The notes: generated from the sequence alone by a model not told the origin. DNA of 64,000 nucleotides from Splendidivirga corallicola (GCA_030442035.1 JAUJEA010000012.1:124001-188000), one strand, 5' to 3'; numbered from the stretch's first letter, positions 9,401 to 20,014 are shown. Numbers and translations: made by a program.

Positions 9401-12400
9401 ATGAAAAACTTATTCCTGACGCTGGTATGCCTGATGCTGGTGGCATCAGTCGCACAAGCTCAAAAGAAGAAAAAATCCAATGTGCTAAAACCTGATGAGA
9501 CCGTCCTTTCAAAAACTTCGCTTTCCGGACTGAAATTCAGAGACATTGGCCCGGCAGTTACTTCCGGAAGAATTGCTGACTTTGCAGTGAATCCTAAGAA
9601 TGCCAAAGAATATTATGTTGCCACCGCATCCGGTGGGGTTTGGAAAACTGTCAATGCGGGAACAACCTTCAAGCCGATATTTGACGGACAAGGTAGTTAT
9701 TCCATCGGTTGCGTTACACTGGATCCTGGGAATCCAAATGTAGTTTGGGTTGGAACCGGTGAAAACAACAACCAAAGAAGTGTTGCTTACGGAGATGGTG
9801 TTTATAAATCAGAGGATGGAGGAGCTTCCTGGAAACATATGGGACTTAAAACCTCTGAACATATCGGAAAGATCATCATTGATCCCGGAAACTCCAATAT
9901 TGTTTATGTAGCGGCTATCGGCCCTTTATGGAAAGAGGGAGGTGAACGGGGTGTTTACAAGTCGATCGATGGAGGGAATGCCTGGGAGTTAATTTTGAGT
10001 ATTGATGAACATACCGGTGTCAATGATTTGATTATGGATCCTGATGATCCCAATGTTATGTATGCATCGGCATTTCAAAGAAGAAGGCATGTATTTACTT
10101 ATCTTGGTGGTGGGCCTGGTTCAGGCCTTTATAAAACTACTGATGGTGGCAAGACCTGGGACAAGATCAATAATGGATTGCCTAAGGTAGATTTAGGAAG
10201 AATAGGACTGGATATATCACCTGCTGACCCCGAAATCATATATGCCATTGTAGAAGCAGCTCAAGGCAAAGGAGGTTTTTATCGATCTACGAACAGGGGA
10301 GCTTCCTGGAAAAAAATGGGGGGTTATAGTACCAGTGGAAATTATTATCAGGAAATCATTGCAGATCCCGTCAATCCCGATAAAGTGTATGCTATGGATA
10401 CCTGGATGCGTGTTTCAACGGATGGAGGAAAGAATTTCAAAGTGGTTGGGGAGGATTTCAAACATGTAGACAACCATTGTATGTGGATCGACCGGGCGGA
10501 TACGGACCACTTTCTTGTAGGATGTGATGGTGGTATTTATGAGACCTGGGATGCCGGCAAAACCTGGGACTTCAAAGCTAATTTACCATTGATGCAGTTT
10601 TATAAAGTAGCAGTGGACAACTCCGAACCCTTCTATTATACTTATGGAGGCACACAAGACAATTTCAGTGTTGGGGGCCCTTCAAGAACCATTAGTGGTA
10701 ACGGTATTGCCAATTCGGATTGGTTTGTTACCCATGGCGGAGATGGCTTTGAATCACAAATAGATCCAAACGATCCGAATATTGTTTATGCCCAATCACA
10801 ATATGGAGTACTGGTCAGGTATGACCGGAGCAGTGGTGAAGAGTTGGGTATTCAGCCTCAGGAAAGAAAAGGAGAATCTGCCTATCGTTTCAATTGGGAT
10901 GCGCCGCTGGTCATCAGTAATCATAAGAATACCAGGATCTACTTTGCGGCCAATAAAGTATTCAGGAGTGATGACCGGGGTAATAGTTGGGAAGTGATCA
11001 GTGATGACCTGACCAGACAAATTAATCGTAATACACTACCGGTCATGGGAAGAGTTTGGGGCATTGACGCCGTTAGAAAAAATCTATCCACCTCACCATA
11101 TGGCACCATTGTAGCCATGGATGAATCTCCTCTCAATGAAAACCTGCTATATATAGGAACAGATGACGGATTGATCCAGGTGACAGAAAATGGCGGACAA
11201 AGCTGGAGGAGCTCTGAGAATTTTCCAGGGGTACCTGATCGGACCTATGTGAATGCGGTATTGTCCTCACAACATAATGAGCAGGTGGTCTATGCCTGTT
11301 TTAACCACCATAAGTATGGTGATTTTAAACCTTATGTTTACAAGAGCACAGACAAAGGAAAAACCTGGGTTTCTATTACCAACAATCTACCTGAAAGAGG
11401 TTCTTCTTATGCCATTGCAGAAGATCATGTTGATCCAAATTTACTTTTTGTCGGAACCGAATTTGGTGTTTTCTTTAGCAATGATGGAGGAGCACATTGG
11501 AAACAATTAAAAAATGGTATACCGACCATTGCCGTAAGGGACATTGCTATACAAAAAAGAGAAAATGATTTGGCGCTCGCCACATTCGGTCGTGGCTTCC
11601 TGATCCTGGATGATTATTCGGTACTTCGACATCTGGATAAACCAACCTTAGCAAAAGAGGCTGAATTGTTTGCAACAAGAGATGCGCTGTCCTTTGAATA
11701 CAGCTATCCACTAGGATTACCTGGCAAATCATTTCAGGGCGATAGCTATTATATTGCAGAGAATCTGGGTTCGGAGGCAATATTCACTTATTACTTGAAG
11801 GAGGGAATTAAGACCAGGGAAGAACAAAGAAGAGAGCATGAAAAGAAGAACAAAGAGGATGGTAAAAACAATGCATATCCTGATTACGAAACATTAAAGG
11901 CCGAAAGGGAGGAAGACAAACCCTATTTACTTTTCACCATCAAAGACGCAAACAACAGGATTGTTCGAAAACTTACTGCTAAACCTAAAACCGGAGTCAA
12001 CCGGATTAAATGGGATTTACGATATGCTTCCAAAAATCCTATTAATTTTTCATCTCCTTCCTTCTACAATCCATTTGCCGGAAGAGATGAAGGAACATTG
12101 GTCGCTCCAGGCACCTATAGTGTAAGCTTATCCAAAAGTGTCGATGGTGTAATTTCTCAGATTGCCGGACCTGTAAGCTTCAAGGTAAAATCATTGAATA
12201 ATACTTCTTTACCTGCCGCGAACCGTGAAGAGCTTGTAGATTTCCAACGTAAAATAGCGGATCTGTCCAGAAGCCTTCAGGGAGCCCAAAGAACAATCTC
12301 AGAAATTAACGATCAGTTGAAACACATGAGAGAGGCTATCAACAAGGCTGAAGTACCACAGGATGAATTTATAGCAGATCTCGGCGCTATAGAAAAAGCT

Positions 12401-12697
12401 GTTCGTGAAATTCAAAGACAATTAAATTCCGATCCGGTAGCAAGTACATTAGATATTGATAGACCATTAACCGTTGGCAGTAGGGTAGGTTTTATTGTTT
12501 ATGAAGCCTTTTATTCTACCTCAACACCTACGAAAACACACAGGGATAGCTATGCGATTGCTGTAGAGGAATTCAAGCCTTTACTCTCGCAAATCAAAAA
12601 GCTTGTGCGAGAAGATATCCGGCAATTGCAAGATAAGCTTGAAAATGCCGGAGCGCCCTATACACCATATACCTTACCGGATTATACGGATCATTAA
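9401..12697 (+). CDS. VPS10/sortilin-like secreted beta-propeller protein (paralogue 1)
   Basis: This 1098-residue protein begins with a signal peptide ending VAQAQ and a lysine-rich start to the mature chain. Two propellers follow, carrying BNR/Asp-box motifs of the S-x-D-x-G-x-x-W type: SEDGGASWKH, TTDGGKTWDK, STNRGASWKK, STDKGKTWVS and others. The region after about residue 760 has beta strands (KPKTGVNRIKWDLRY) and then a coiled-coil segment (about 945-1010) of the kind seen in Bacteroidota 'VPS10 domain-containing' proteins. These are often annotated as glycosyl hydrolases, but no sialidase arginine triad or catalytic acid is evident. Binding or secreted-protein processing is as plausible as hydrolysis. 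A paralogue lies at 16838-20014. Confidence 0.85.
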   Translation: MKNLFLTLVCLMLVASVAQAQKKKKSNVLKPDETVLSKTSLSGLKFRDIGPAVTSGRIADFAVNPKNAKEYYVATASGGVWKTVNAGTTFKPIFDGQGSYSIGCVTLDPGNPNVVWVGTGENNNQRSVAYGDGVYKSEDGGASWKHMGLKTSEHIGKIIIDPGNSNIVYVAAIGPLWKEGGERGVYKSIDGGNAWELILSIDEHTGVNDLIMDPDDPNVMYASAFQRRRHVFTYLGGGPGSGLYKTTDGGKTWDKINNGLPKVDLGRIGLDISPADPEIIYAIVEAAQGKGGFYRSTNRGASWKKMGGYSTSGNYYQEIIADPVNPDKVYAMDTWMRVSTDGGKNFKVVGEDFKHVDNHCMWIDRADTDHFLVGCDGGIYETWDAGKTWDFKANLPLMQFYKVAVDNSEPFYYTYGGTQDNFSVGGPSRTISGNGIANSDWFVTHGGDGFESQIDPNDPNIVYAQSQYGVLVRYDRSSGEELGIQPQERKGESAYRFNWDAPLVISNHKNTRIYFAANKVFRSDDRGNSWEVISDDLTRQINRNTLPVMGRVWGIDAVRKNLSTSPYGTIVAMDESPLNENLLYIGTDDGLIQVTENGGQSWRSSENFPGVPDRTYVNAVLSSQHNEQVVYACFNHHKYGDFKPYVYKSTDKGKTWVSITNNLPERGSSYAIAEDHVDPNLLFVGTEFGVFFSNDGGAHWKQLKNGIPTIAVRDIAIQKRENDLALATFGRGFLILDDYSVLRHLDKPTLAKEAELFATRDALSFEYSYPLGLPGKSFQGDSYYIAENLGSEAIFTYYLKEGIKTREEQRREHEKKNKEDGKNNAYPDYETLKAEREEDKPYLLFTIKDANNRIVRKLTAKPKTGVNRIKWDLRYASKNPINFSSPSFYNPFAGRDEGTLVAPGTYSVSLSKSVDGVISQIAGPVSFKVKSLNNTSLPAANREELVDFQRKIADLSRSLQGAQRTISEINDQLKHMREAINKAEVPQDEFIADLGAIEKAVREIQRQLNSDPVASTLDIDRPLTVGSRVGFIVYEAFYSTSTPTKTHRDSYAIAVEEFKPLLSQIKKLVREDIRQLQDKLENAGAPYTPYTLPDYTDH

Positions 12698-12716
12698 CAA
12701 AGGACCATAGTTTCAT

Positions 12717-12765
12717 AAACCTCTTTTGACCATTTCAATCAATATGAAATGATCAAAAGAGGTTT
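12717..12765. terminator. Bidirectional hairpin terminator
   Basis: AAACCTCTTTTGA (12717-12729) pairs with TCAAAAGAGGTTT (12753-12765), and an inner ATTTCA/TGAAAT stem extends the hairpin. It sits between convergent genes, 20 bp after the VPS10 stop, with T- and A-rich flanks. Confidence 0.7.
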
Positions 12766-12858
12766 ATTACTTTTAACGGCACTCGAGAATCTTATGGCAA
12801 TTGATCCTAACCCGTGTAGAGTTGGACTGACCTAGTGCGAAGCTGATAGGAATATTAT

Positions 12859-14346
12859 TTATTTCTTTTGATAGTTCTTAGGAGTCAATTGACTCCTCCT
12901 TATTGTCTGAGTATATATCATCGAACCGTCTTCGCCGATTAACCGGAATGTCACTTCGGGATCATTTAGCGACGTATCAAAAGTAAGTTCTCCAAATGCG
13001 AATTTTCCATCAATGCCAAATAACTGTGTATTCCAGGATGTATGTGTAGCAGGAGGACCAACCCGACCTCCCAAGCTGGCTGCTTCAAATTCATAAAATT
13101 TGAAGCCGGATGGTCTTGGGATATAGAATCCTCGTGCCCCGTGCCTATCACCGGAGATCAGAATAACACCGCTGATGTTATTCTCTTCAATAAGCTGGAA
13201 GATTTCCTCCCGGGCGTCCGGCGCGTTTACACCCCAGGAGTCCTTGCCATTTGAAACATAATCACTCCACATGCTGCCACATGATAAAATAATAAAGGGC
13301 CCTTTGCAATCCAGTAATTGCTCCTTTAACCAGTCCATTTGTTCTCTGCCAAGAAAGGAACCCTTTTCGCCAGAGCGAAAATATCTGTTGTCAGTCATGA
13401 TAATGTCAGATGGGCCGATTCTGGTACGAAAAAAAATACCTTTACCATGCTCTCCTAAGCCATAGGCAGGATTATTCCACGCATGTTTAAAGACTTTCCA
13501 CACATTCTCTTTGTCTTGTTCTGTATAGCCTGATGGAATCCCGGCTTTGTCATTATTGAAATAGTCATGATCATCCCAGCTGGCGTATACCGGTACCGAC
13601 GCTGCAAAATTTTGCCATGCCAAGTAAAAATCTCTCAATAAATAATCAGCCCTGTGCAACCCTAAATGATTATCTCTATCCTGAACGGCAATATCACCCA
13701 ATAGTAATAAGGCATCAGGATTTCTGTTGTGAATTTGATCAAAGAGTTTTTCATTTCCCAAACCCCAGCGATGTGGACAGGAACCAAAAGCTATTCTTAC
13801 TCCAGAGGTGTCGATGTCAGCGGGAAGTGTCTTGAATTGTGACTTTTGAGCCGTTTTAATAAGATTTCCCTCAATAAAAACTTTGTATTCATAGGTTGTT
13901 GATGGTTTTAGATCAGTTAGGTGAACGATAGCCGTGAGGTCTGATTCAGGACTTGAATGAACAGGACCATATCTTTTTACCATATCACCTCCGGAAACTT
14001 CCACTTCTACTTTAGCAGGCTTGACAGTACGCACCCATACTGACACACTATTTTTAGTTAATTTACCCAACATAGGCCCACCTAATTTTAAGATATGATG
14101 TTCCTGGCACAGGGCTCTGAAGCTTTTATCTTTTATTAGATCTGCATAAGTCGCATTCCTGTTGTTGGAAAATATCTGATAGGCAGATTTGTAGATGGAT
14201 TTTTCAGCTGCGCTTTTTTCCTGCCAATAGTCTAACAATATGAGATTGTCAGTTTTTTTGTTGACCGGATGCTCGCTGGTTCCAAAATGCTGAGCATTTG
14301 AAAACATGGTTAATGTTAAAAAGTATAACAGCAGACCGCTTCTCAT
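12859..14346 (-). CDS. Secreted PhoD-like alkaline phosphatase/phosphodiesterase
   Basis: The protein has 495 residues with a signal peptide ending SNAQ. After about 80 residues comes a purple-acid-phosphatase-like beta-sandwich (GKLTKNSVSVWVRT through TTYEYKVFIEG), then the PhoD metallophosphatase core: IAFGSCPHRW, LLLGDIAVQDRD, ASWDDHDYFNND and SGDRHGARGF. These supply the Asp, Asn and His metal ligands of the calcium/iron PhoD fold. PhoD enzymes release phosphate from mono- and diesters outside the cytoplasm. It lies 27 bp downstream of the methyltransferase gene on the same strand, so the two are probably co-transcribed. Confidence 0.87.
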   Translation of the reverse strand: MRSGLLLYFLTLTMFSNAQHFGTSEHPVNKKTDNLILLDYWQEKSAAEKSIYKSAYQIFSNNRNATYADLIKDKSFRALCQEHHILKLGGPMLGKLTKNSVSVWVRTVKPAKVEVEVSGGDMVKRYGPVHSSPESDLTAIVHLTDLKPSTTYEYKVFIEGNLIKTAQKSQFKTLPADIDTSGVRIAFGSCPHRWGLGNEKLFDQIHNRNPDALLLLGDIAVQDRDNHLGLHRADYLLRDFYLAWQNFAASVPVYASWDDHDYFNNDKAGIPSGYTEQDKENVWKVFKHAWNNPAYGLGEHGKGIFFRTRIGPSDIIMTDNRYFRSGEKGSFLGREQMDWLKEQLLDCKGPFIILSCGSMWSDYVSNGKDSWGVNAPDAREEIFQLIEENNISGVILISGDRHGARGFYIPRPSGFKFYEFEAASLGGRVGPPATHTSWNTQLFGIDGKFAFGELTFDTSLNDPEVTFRLIGEDGSMIYTQTIRRSQLTPKNYQKK

Positions 14347-14373
14347 TTGATCTGTTCCTCTATCTCTTTTGTT

Positions 14374-15153
14374 CTACAAATCATTTTTCTTTGTCCCGAG
14401 CAGATATAAAATGACACCTGGCCCGGATTTTACTTTATTTATTTCCCAATCAAAATCAGTATGATTGTCCAGATTCCTGACCATTTGCTCCATTTCTTTT
14501 ATTGAATAGGTCCTTAATGCAGAAACGATTCCATCCCACCAGACAAATAGTGGAACTATGGGAACCAGATAGGTAAAAAATATTCTCCCTAATTTAAATG
14601 GCCGAATGAATGGTGTAGTTAGTAAAACTGTGATAGGAGAGAAGAACATGGCCAGTAAACTTGGAAAGCTTCTTTCCTGCGCTTCAAAAATGGCAATAGG
14701 GTTATTTGAATTAATGGCATTTTGTAATATCGCTTGGGCGTCCTTTGGTTTAAAATGGTGAAACGACAGAAACAGTGTCCTTAGTCCAACAAGTGTCTCT
14801 GGAATAGCTCTGGCATCCGCCGGTGTTTCAATGAACTCGAAGTTATCAGCGTGCTTTTTTGTGTATTTAAAAGCATCAATGTTTGGATAAAAATCTGTCA
14901 ATCGAATTTTCAGTTCCGGATTGCTTTTTCTGAGTTCTTTATTCAACCATAACAATCCACCGCCACCGCCGGAAGCCATGTCAATGATTTGACTGGAACC
15001 GCTTTTTTCAATTCCCTTTTGAAGTATTGGAATAATTGGCTTATACATTTTAGTTGCATTCGCTAAAAATTGCAGGAAATCGGTGCCATAGTTTCTCAAG
15101 AATGTTGGGAACCATTCTAGATCTTCGAATTCAAATAAATGTATTCTGGCCAT
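14374..15153 (-). CDS. Class I SAM-dependent methyltransferase-like protein
   Basis: This 259-residue protein has a Rossmann motif I rich in glycine (IIDMASGGGGGLLWLNKE, about 57-74), motif II with an acidic residue after a strand (IRLTDFYPN) and a later LFLSFHHF strand in the motif IV position. Two hydrophobic helices (about 165-212) suggest membrane association, which is unusual for a soluble methyltransferase. Family members are annotated only as methyltransferase-like, and no substrate can be assigned. It probably leads the operon with the PhoD gene 27 bp downstream. Confidence 0.7.
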   Translation of the reverse strand: MARIHLFEFEDLEWFPTFLRNYGTDFLQFLANATKMYKPIIPILQKGIEKSGSSQIIDMASGGGGGLLWLNKELRKSNPELKIRLTDFYPNIDAFKYTKKHADNFEFIETPADARAIPETLVGLRTLFLSFHHFKPKDAQAILQNAINSNNPIAIFEAQERSFPSLLAMFFSPITVLLTTPFIRPFKLGRIFFTYLVPIVPLFVWWDGIVSALRTYSIKEMEQMVRNLDNHTDFDWEINKVKSGPGVILYLLGTKKNDL

Positions 15154-15231
15154 TGCTGTTCGATGTTATGCGATATCGGGATCCTAAGTTATTCATTTTC
15201 CCTAATAAGAAATAATTATGTTGAAGTGCAG

Positions 15232-15318
15232 AAAGGTGTCTGACACTTTTCGAATCAAATTGCCTAACTCTTTATTTTCGGCATGTCTCTTTGTGAATCA
15301 AAGTGTCTGACACCTTTA
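15232..15318. repeat. REP-like inverted pair of GTGTC-N-GACAC palindromes
   Basis: AAAGGTGTCTGACACTTT (15232-15249) and AAAGTGTCTGACACCTTT (15301-15318) are reverse complements except for the central base. Each contains the odd palindrome GTGTC-N-GACAC. About 51 bp separate them. Related GGTGTC palindromes occur at 40201-40230 and 40345-40361. This resembles a REP/BIME-type or miniature mobile element; no tyrosine REP transposase is in the window. Confidence 0.6.
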
Positions 15319-15352
15319 GTTAGGGATGGCTGCGTGAGGGACAGCAGCTTTA

Positions 15353-15422
15353 GTACCCCGCATCCCGATCTATCGGGAGAGGAGTACTTGCGAATGGCCC
15401 GGCCCTCCGCCAGCCGGCGGAG
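15353..15422. repeat. Composite hairpin element next to the REP-like pair
   Basis: Two hairpins follow the inverted pair. The first is AGTAC (15353-15357) with GTACT (15384-15388), enclosing TCCCGAT (15363-15369) and ATCGGGA (15372-15378). The second is CTCCGCC (15405-15411) with GGCGGAG (15416-15422). The tract is much more GC-rich than its surroundings. With 15232-15318 it makes a structured element of about 190 bp that fills most of the 382-bp gap between genes. Confidence 0.55.
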
Positions 15423-15535
15423 TGGACACGCCCTAATACACTAAAAGACTCATGACTAAGGACTCACACTATATCCTTAGAAAGCGCTTGTGGTTTAAAG
15501 ATGGAAGCCTTAGGAAAGTTGATAGGCCTGAAAGC

Positions 15536-16072
15536 CTATTGATACACAATGTCATAGGTGAGGATCTGAGGTCCCTCATCAAAGTTCTCCTGATCTGTTA
15601 AGATCAATCTATATTGTTTTTTGGAAGATCCGAAAAGTTTAACGCCTGCGCCGAGTATGAGCGGATTAAGTTTGATCTTCAGTATTTCAATCATTTGATT
15701 CTCAAGAAGCCAGCCGGCAAATTCTCCACCGCCACACAGATAAATGTCTGACCCTTCATCTTTTTTCAGTTCTTGTATTTTTTGAATATCAAGCGGACAA
15801 ATATGGACCTGTTCACTGGGATTGTCAAGAGTCAGTGAACTCGAAAATATAAAGTGCTCCATATGCGCATAGGCTGGTTGTCCTGGTTGTAAACCAAACT
15901 TATAGCCGAATTCATAGGTTTTTCTTCCCATGATGACCGTGTCGAATTTCTTCAGATCAGACAAATATTTATCCACACCCTTTCCTACCTGTACGAATCC
16001 ACTTATATCTTCATCAGGTCCGGAAATAAAACCGTCAATGGATGTCGCTACATAATAGATGATCTTTCTCAT
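15536..16072 (-). CDS. RibD C-terminal-domain (dihydrofolate-reductase-like) reductase
   Basis: This 178-residue protein opens MRKIIYYVATSIDGFISG, the family N-terminus, and continues with FDTVIMGRKTYEFG (NADPH-binding strand and loop), DIYLCGGGEFAGWLLE (cofactor glycine loop) and PLILGAGVKLF. The size and motif order match the stand-alone RibD_C/YyaP group. These are NADPH-dependent reductases of largely unknown substrate, and neither riboflavin nor folate genes are nearby. The gene is probably monocistronic, 169 bp upstream in the minus direction from the end of the PadR gene. Confidence 0.82.
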   Translation of the reverse strand: MRKIIYYVATSIDGFISGPDEDISGFVQVGKGVDKYLSDLKKFDTVIMGRKTYEFGYKFGLQPGQPAYAHMEHFIFSSSLTLDNPSEQVHICPLDIQKIQELKKDEGSDIYLCGGGEFAGWLLENQMIEILKIKLNPLILGAGVKLFGSSKKQYRLILTDQENFDEGPQILTYDIVYQ

Positions 16073-16241
16073 TTGCTTCTTAATTATATTTTATTCTGTT
16101 GATTTTTTATGTCCAGCCGTACACTTACTGGTTGATGTCAGCTTTTACTTCTTGTTAAGCTTGGATGGAGTTCAATTCAATATTGAGATCCCTGGTAAAT
16201 GCTTTTGTTTTATTCGGAATTTAGAAAAACGACTTGCCGGA

Positions 16242-16565
16242 TTAGATATCAAAGTAAGGAATATTTTTCCAGCTTTCATTTCTGAATTTTTGAATCTCAG
16301 CCACCACTTCATACCCTTGAAGCGTCGCTTCATACAGCCGTTTACGTCTTCCACCTCTTTCCTTTTTAGGCTCTCCCACATGAGATGTAAGAAGGCCCTT
16401 TTTTTCTAATCTTTTTAACACGGCAATGATGGCAGGTAGGGAGATATTTTTCCTGAAAGCCTCCTGATATTCCCGGGAGACTTCGGCTCCGTTGATCTCC
16501 TGATTCTTTAAAACAATCAGCAATATCATTTCCTCTAAAAGGCCTATAGTTTCCCTATTACTCAT
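16242..16565 (-). CDS. PadR-family transcriptional regulator (orphan)
   Basis: The 107-residue protein is a PadR winged helix: the N-terminal helix (LLEEMILLIVLKNQEINGAEVSREY), a recognition region (ISLPAIIAVLKRLEKKGLL) and the wing with the diagnostic GGRRKRLYEAT. The short C-terminal helix supports dimerisation. It resembles the PadR at 22557-22889, but no permease gene follows. The nearest genes are the reductase downstream and the divergent VPS10 gene, so those and itself are the likely targets. Its own promoter has a nine-base inverted repeat next to a -7 box (16587-16624). Confidence 0.85.
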   Translation of the reverse strand: MSNRETIGLLEEMILLIVLKNQEINGAEVSREYQEAFRKNISLPAIIAVLKRLEKKGLLTSHVGEPKKERGGRRKRLYEATLQGYEVVAEIQKFRNESWKNIPYFDI

Positions 16566-16586
16566 TTTTCATTGTGTTTGACTATA

Positions 16587-16624
16587 CAAATATAAACTTA
16601 ATATTGATGTATGTAAATATTAAG
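16587..16624 (-). promoter_or_regulatory. PadR promoter with inverted-repeat operator
   Basis: CTTAATATT (16597-16605) and AATATTAAG (16616-16624) form a perfect inverted repeat with a 10-nt spacer. On the minus strand TATATTTG (16587-16594) matches the Bacteroidota -7 box and starts 2 bp beyond the repeat. A bound dimer would cover the promoter, consistent with autorepression. Confidence 0.55.
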
Positions 16625-16837
16625 TAAATAATATGATGATTCGGATTGACAGAAATATCTGTTTCATGGTAAATGATTTTATGAACCAAGTTGATTAGGA
16701 TGGAAAAGATAAAACATAAAGCTCCTTATAAAGTTGTTTTTGGACATAGTATTCTTGTTTGAAGGAAACCTGAAAGGCAACATTTGCTATCTTCCATCTA
16801 AACAATTATTTTCAGCCAAACTAACTAAACCCTGAAT

Positions 16838-19800
16838 ATGTCTTCCCTAAAATTTATTCCAGTAACAATCACCTCCATGGTGGTCATTTTGTTCATCGCA
16901 ACCTTTCAGAATGTAGAGGCCCAGCGAAAGAAGAAAAAGAGTAATGAAACAGTTTCCCAATTTGATGAAAAGTTATTCAGCCATTTGAAATGGCGGAACA
17001 TCGGTCCGTATCGGGGAGGTAGAGTAGTTGCGGTTGCCGGTGTGAGAAATGATGAACTGACCTACTACATGGGAAGCACGGGAGGTGGGCTTTGGAAAAC
17101 AACCGACGGAGGTACATCCTGGAAGAACATATCCGATAAGTACTTCAAGACAGGTTCTGTTGGAGCCATTGGTATTTGTGAATCAGATCCCAATGTGATT
17201 TATGTAGGTATGGGAGAACATCCTGTGCGGGGTGTCATGACCTCTCATGGTGATGGTGTGTACAAATCAACCGATGCTGGGAAAACCTGGACGCATATCG
17301 GACTTGAAAATACGCGACATGTCTCCGATGTAATTGTTCACCCTGCCAACCCTGACCTGGTCTATGTGGCCGCTCAAGGCTCCGCCTACGGCCCCAGTCC
17401 GGATCGAGGAATATTCATGTCGGAAGATGGTGGTAAAACCTGGAACAAAACTTTGTTTGTTAACAACCTGTCAGGAGCCTCAGGGCTGACGATGGATATG
17501 ACCAATCCCAGGATCTTGTACGCTGCTACCTGGGATCATCAGCGTTTTCCATGGACCATTCGAAGTGGTGGGAAAGGTTCAGGTATCCATAAGTCTACCG
17601 ATGCAGGCCGAACCTGGAAAAAGCTGGAAGAGGGACTTCCGGAAGAGATGGGAAAAATTGGACTGTCAGTATCCCGTGCTGATCCAGGTCGAGTTTATGC
17701 AATCATAGAAGCCAAAGGAAAAGAGGGGGGTGTTTATCGATCTGACGATGGTGGAGAGAAATGGACCCAAACCAACAAGGATCGTGTAAACATCGCCAGG
17801 GCCTGGTATTATATAGAGATCTTTGCTGACCCTCAGGATGCTGAAACGGTTTATGTGTTAAATTCCCCTTTGATGAGATCTATCGATGGAGGCCGTACCT
17901 TTCAAAACGTTCCGGTACCTCATGTTGATACACATGACCATTGGATCAACCCTGATAATAATCAGATTATGATCAATGCCAATGATGGTGGAGGGACTAT
18001 TTCATTTAATGGTGGAAAGACCTGGTCAACCCAGCAGAACCAGCCCACCGCTCAATTCTACAGGGTTATTACAGATCAACAATTTCCCTACAGGATTTAT
18101 GGCGGACAACAAGACAACACTTCCGTATCCATTGTGAGCAGAACGAATGGGTCAGGGATCACCTGGAAAGACTGGTCTGCTTCCGCGGGTGGAGAAAGTG
18201 CTTTTCTGGCCTTCAACCCAAAAGATCCTAAGATTGTCTATGGGACTTCCATACAGGGTTTCATTGACAGGCATGATGTTGTGACCCATGAAACAAAATC
18301 CATCAATGCTTATCCTGAATTTCCATTGGGTAGGGTCCCCAAGGATATGAAGTACCGATACAACTGGAACAATCCTTTGGTAGCTTCACCGCATAATCCA
18401 TCTGTCATGTATCATGGCGCTCAATTGGTGCTACGAACCGAGGATGGCGGAAATAGCTGGAAAGAAATAAGTCCTGATCTCACCAGGAATGATACGACAA
18501 AACATGGACCTGGTGGCCAGCCTTTTACCAATGAAGCAGCCGGGGGGGAAAACTATAATACCATTATGTACATCACAGAATCACAGCACGAAAAGAGGGT
18601 GATCTGGGTAGGGAGCGATGATGGATTGGTACACATCACTAAAAATGGTGGTGATAACTGGGAAAATGTGACGCCAGCTGGTTTGCGAGAATCCATTATC
18701 AATTGTATTGAGGTCTCTCCTCATGATCCGGCAACGGCGTATATCGTAGCCATGCGCTACAAATTCGATGATTTAAATCCCTATATCTATAAAACATCGG
18801 ATTATGGTAATTCCTGGACAAAGGTCATAAATGGGATTGATGCGCAAAGTTTTGTCAGAGCTGTCCGGGAAGATCCTGTTGCAAAGGGAGTATTATATGC
18901 CGGAACTGAAAATGGTCTGTATGTTTCTTTCAATGATGGAAATCAGTGGAATAAATTAGCCTTAAACTTACCAGCGGTCCCAATCAATGACATCACTATT
19001 TATGAAAATGATCTGATTGCCGCTACTGCAGGTAGGGGTTTCTGGATCCTGGATGATTTGGGATCAATTCAGCAGAGCATGGGAAAGGTGGGTGATGCGT
19101 CGGTCGTTCTATATAAACCGCAACCTACTGTTCGTTTTGAAGCCAGCGTTTTCGCTGGGATTGATGTGCCCAATGCCGGTAAGAATCCGGATAATGGGGT
19201 CATCCTGGATTACTATCTTAAAGAAGAATATGACACGGTGGAAGTGAAGCTGGAGATCTTGGATATGGAAGGTAACGTTATCAGATCTTATACAAATCAA
19301 AAGGATGAAGATTTTAAACCTTTTCCGGGCGGACCTCCGGCACTCCAGGTTTTGCCAACAAAAAAAGGTATGAATCGATTCAATTGGGATCTTAGGAAGG
19401 AAACATTACCTGGTATACCCAAGGAATTTATTTTTGGTGACTATCGTGGTCATTTGGTTGGTCCTGGAAAATATACGGCCAAGCTGGTTATTCCTGATGA
19501 TTCTACTTTAGTATCCATTGAGGTGATCCCGGACCCTAGATTAGATGCACGTTCGGAACAATTTGAAGCACAACAAAAACTATTAAACGATATTGACACA
19601 AAGGTCAAAGAAATTCATGATGCCATCAATAAAGTGTACAATGCCAAAACACAAATGGAGGCCTGGAACAAAAACCTGAAGGAAAAAACTGAGTTGGATA
19701 CCATTGTAAGCTTGGGTAAAACGATCATTGAAGGTATTGACAAGTGGGTCAATCAGTTGATCGAGCCACAACATGAAACCTTTCAGGATGTGGTAAATTT

Positions 19801-20014
19801 CCGAAGCCAGTTAAGTACGGAATTCATGACCTTAAAAGGATATATTGATAGCCATGATCCGGTGATCACGGAAGGAGCCAGGAAACGCTATGCAGATATA
19901 TTGAAAATGTGGGAAGGATATAAAAAAGAAATGGAACAAATCATTGATGAGGATCTGGGAAGGTTTAACCGGTTACACAAAGAGAAAAATGTGCCTGCCG
20001 TGATTGTGGATTGA
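16838..20014 (+). CDS. VPS10/sortilin-like secreted beta-propeller protein (paralogue 2)
   Basis: This 1058-residue paralogue of the protein at 9401-12697 has a signal peptide ending NVEAQ and the same lysine-rich mature start. Asp-box motifs recur: [50 protein letters not shown]. Shared landmarks are [10 protein letters not shown] (YGGTQDNFSV in the first) and GFWILDD (GFLILDD). The C-terminal quarter again holds a beta segment and a coiled-coil region (about 905-990). It has no type IX tail, so it is probably periplasmic or outer-membrane associated. Function is unproven, as for paralogue 1. Confidence 0.85.
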   Translation: MSSLKFIPVTITSMVVILFIATFQNVEAQRKKKKSNETVSQFDEKLFSHLKWRNIGPYRGGRVVAVAGVRNDELTYYMGSTGGGLWKTTDGGTSWKNISDKYFKTGSVGAIGICESDPNVIYVGMGEHPVRGVMTSHGDGVYKSTDAGKTWTHIGLENTRHVSDVIVHPANPDLVYVAAQGSAYGPSPDRGIFMSEDGGKTWNKTLFVNNLSGASGLTMDMTNPRILYAATWDHQRFPWTIRSGGKGSGIHKSTDAGRTWKKLEEGLPEEMGKIGLSVSRADPGRVYAIIEAKGKEGGVYRSDDGGEKWTQTNKDRVNIARAWYYIEIFADPQDAETVYVLNSPLMRSIDGGRTFQNVPVPHVDTHDHWINPDNNQIMINANDGGGTISFNGGKTWSTQQNQPTAQFYRVITDQQFPYRIYGGQQDNTSVSIVSRTNGSGITWKDWSASAGGESAFLAFNPKDPKIVYGTSIQGFIDRHDVVTHETKSINAYPEFPLGRVPKDMKYRYNWNNPLVASPHNPSVMYHGAQLVLRTEDGGNSWKEISPDLTRNDTTKHGPGGQPFTNEAAGGENYNTIMYITESQHEKRVIWVGSDDGLVHITKNGGDNWENVTPAGLRESIINCIEVSPHDPATAYIVAMRYKFDDLNPYIYKTSDYGNSWTKVINGIDAQSFVRAVREDPVAKGVLYAGTENGLYVSFNDGNQWNKLALNLPAVPINDITIYENDLIAATAGRGFWILDDLGSIQQSMGKVGDASVVLYKPQPTVRFEASVFAGIDVPNAGKNPDNGVILDYYLKEEYDTVEVKLEILDMEGNVIRSYTNQKDEDFKPFPGGPPALQVLPTKKGMNRFNWDLRKETLPGIPKEFIFGDYRGHLVGPGKYTAKLVIPDDSTLVSIEVIPDPRLDARSEQFEAQQKLLNDIDTKVKEIHDAINKVYNAKTQMEAWNKNLKEKTELDTIVSLGKTIIEGIDKWVNQLIEPQHETFQDVVNFRSQLSTEFMTLKGYIDSHDPVITEGARKRYADILKMWEGYKKEMEQIIDEDLGRFNRLHKEKNVPAVIVD

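Noticed and set aside
12717-12765. Long inverted repeat as a possible insertion-sequence end.
   Set aside because: It is a single hairpin between convergent genes with no partner copy or transposase, so a terminator is simpler.
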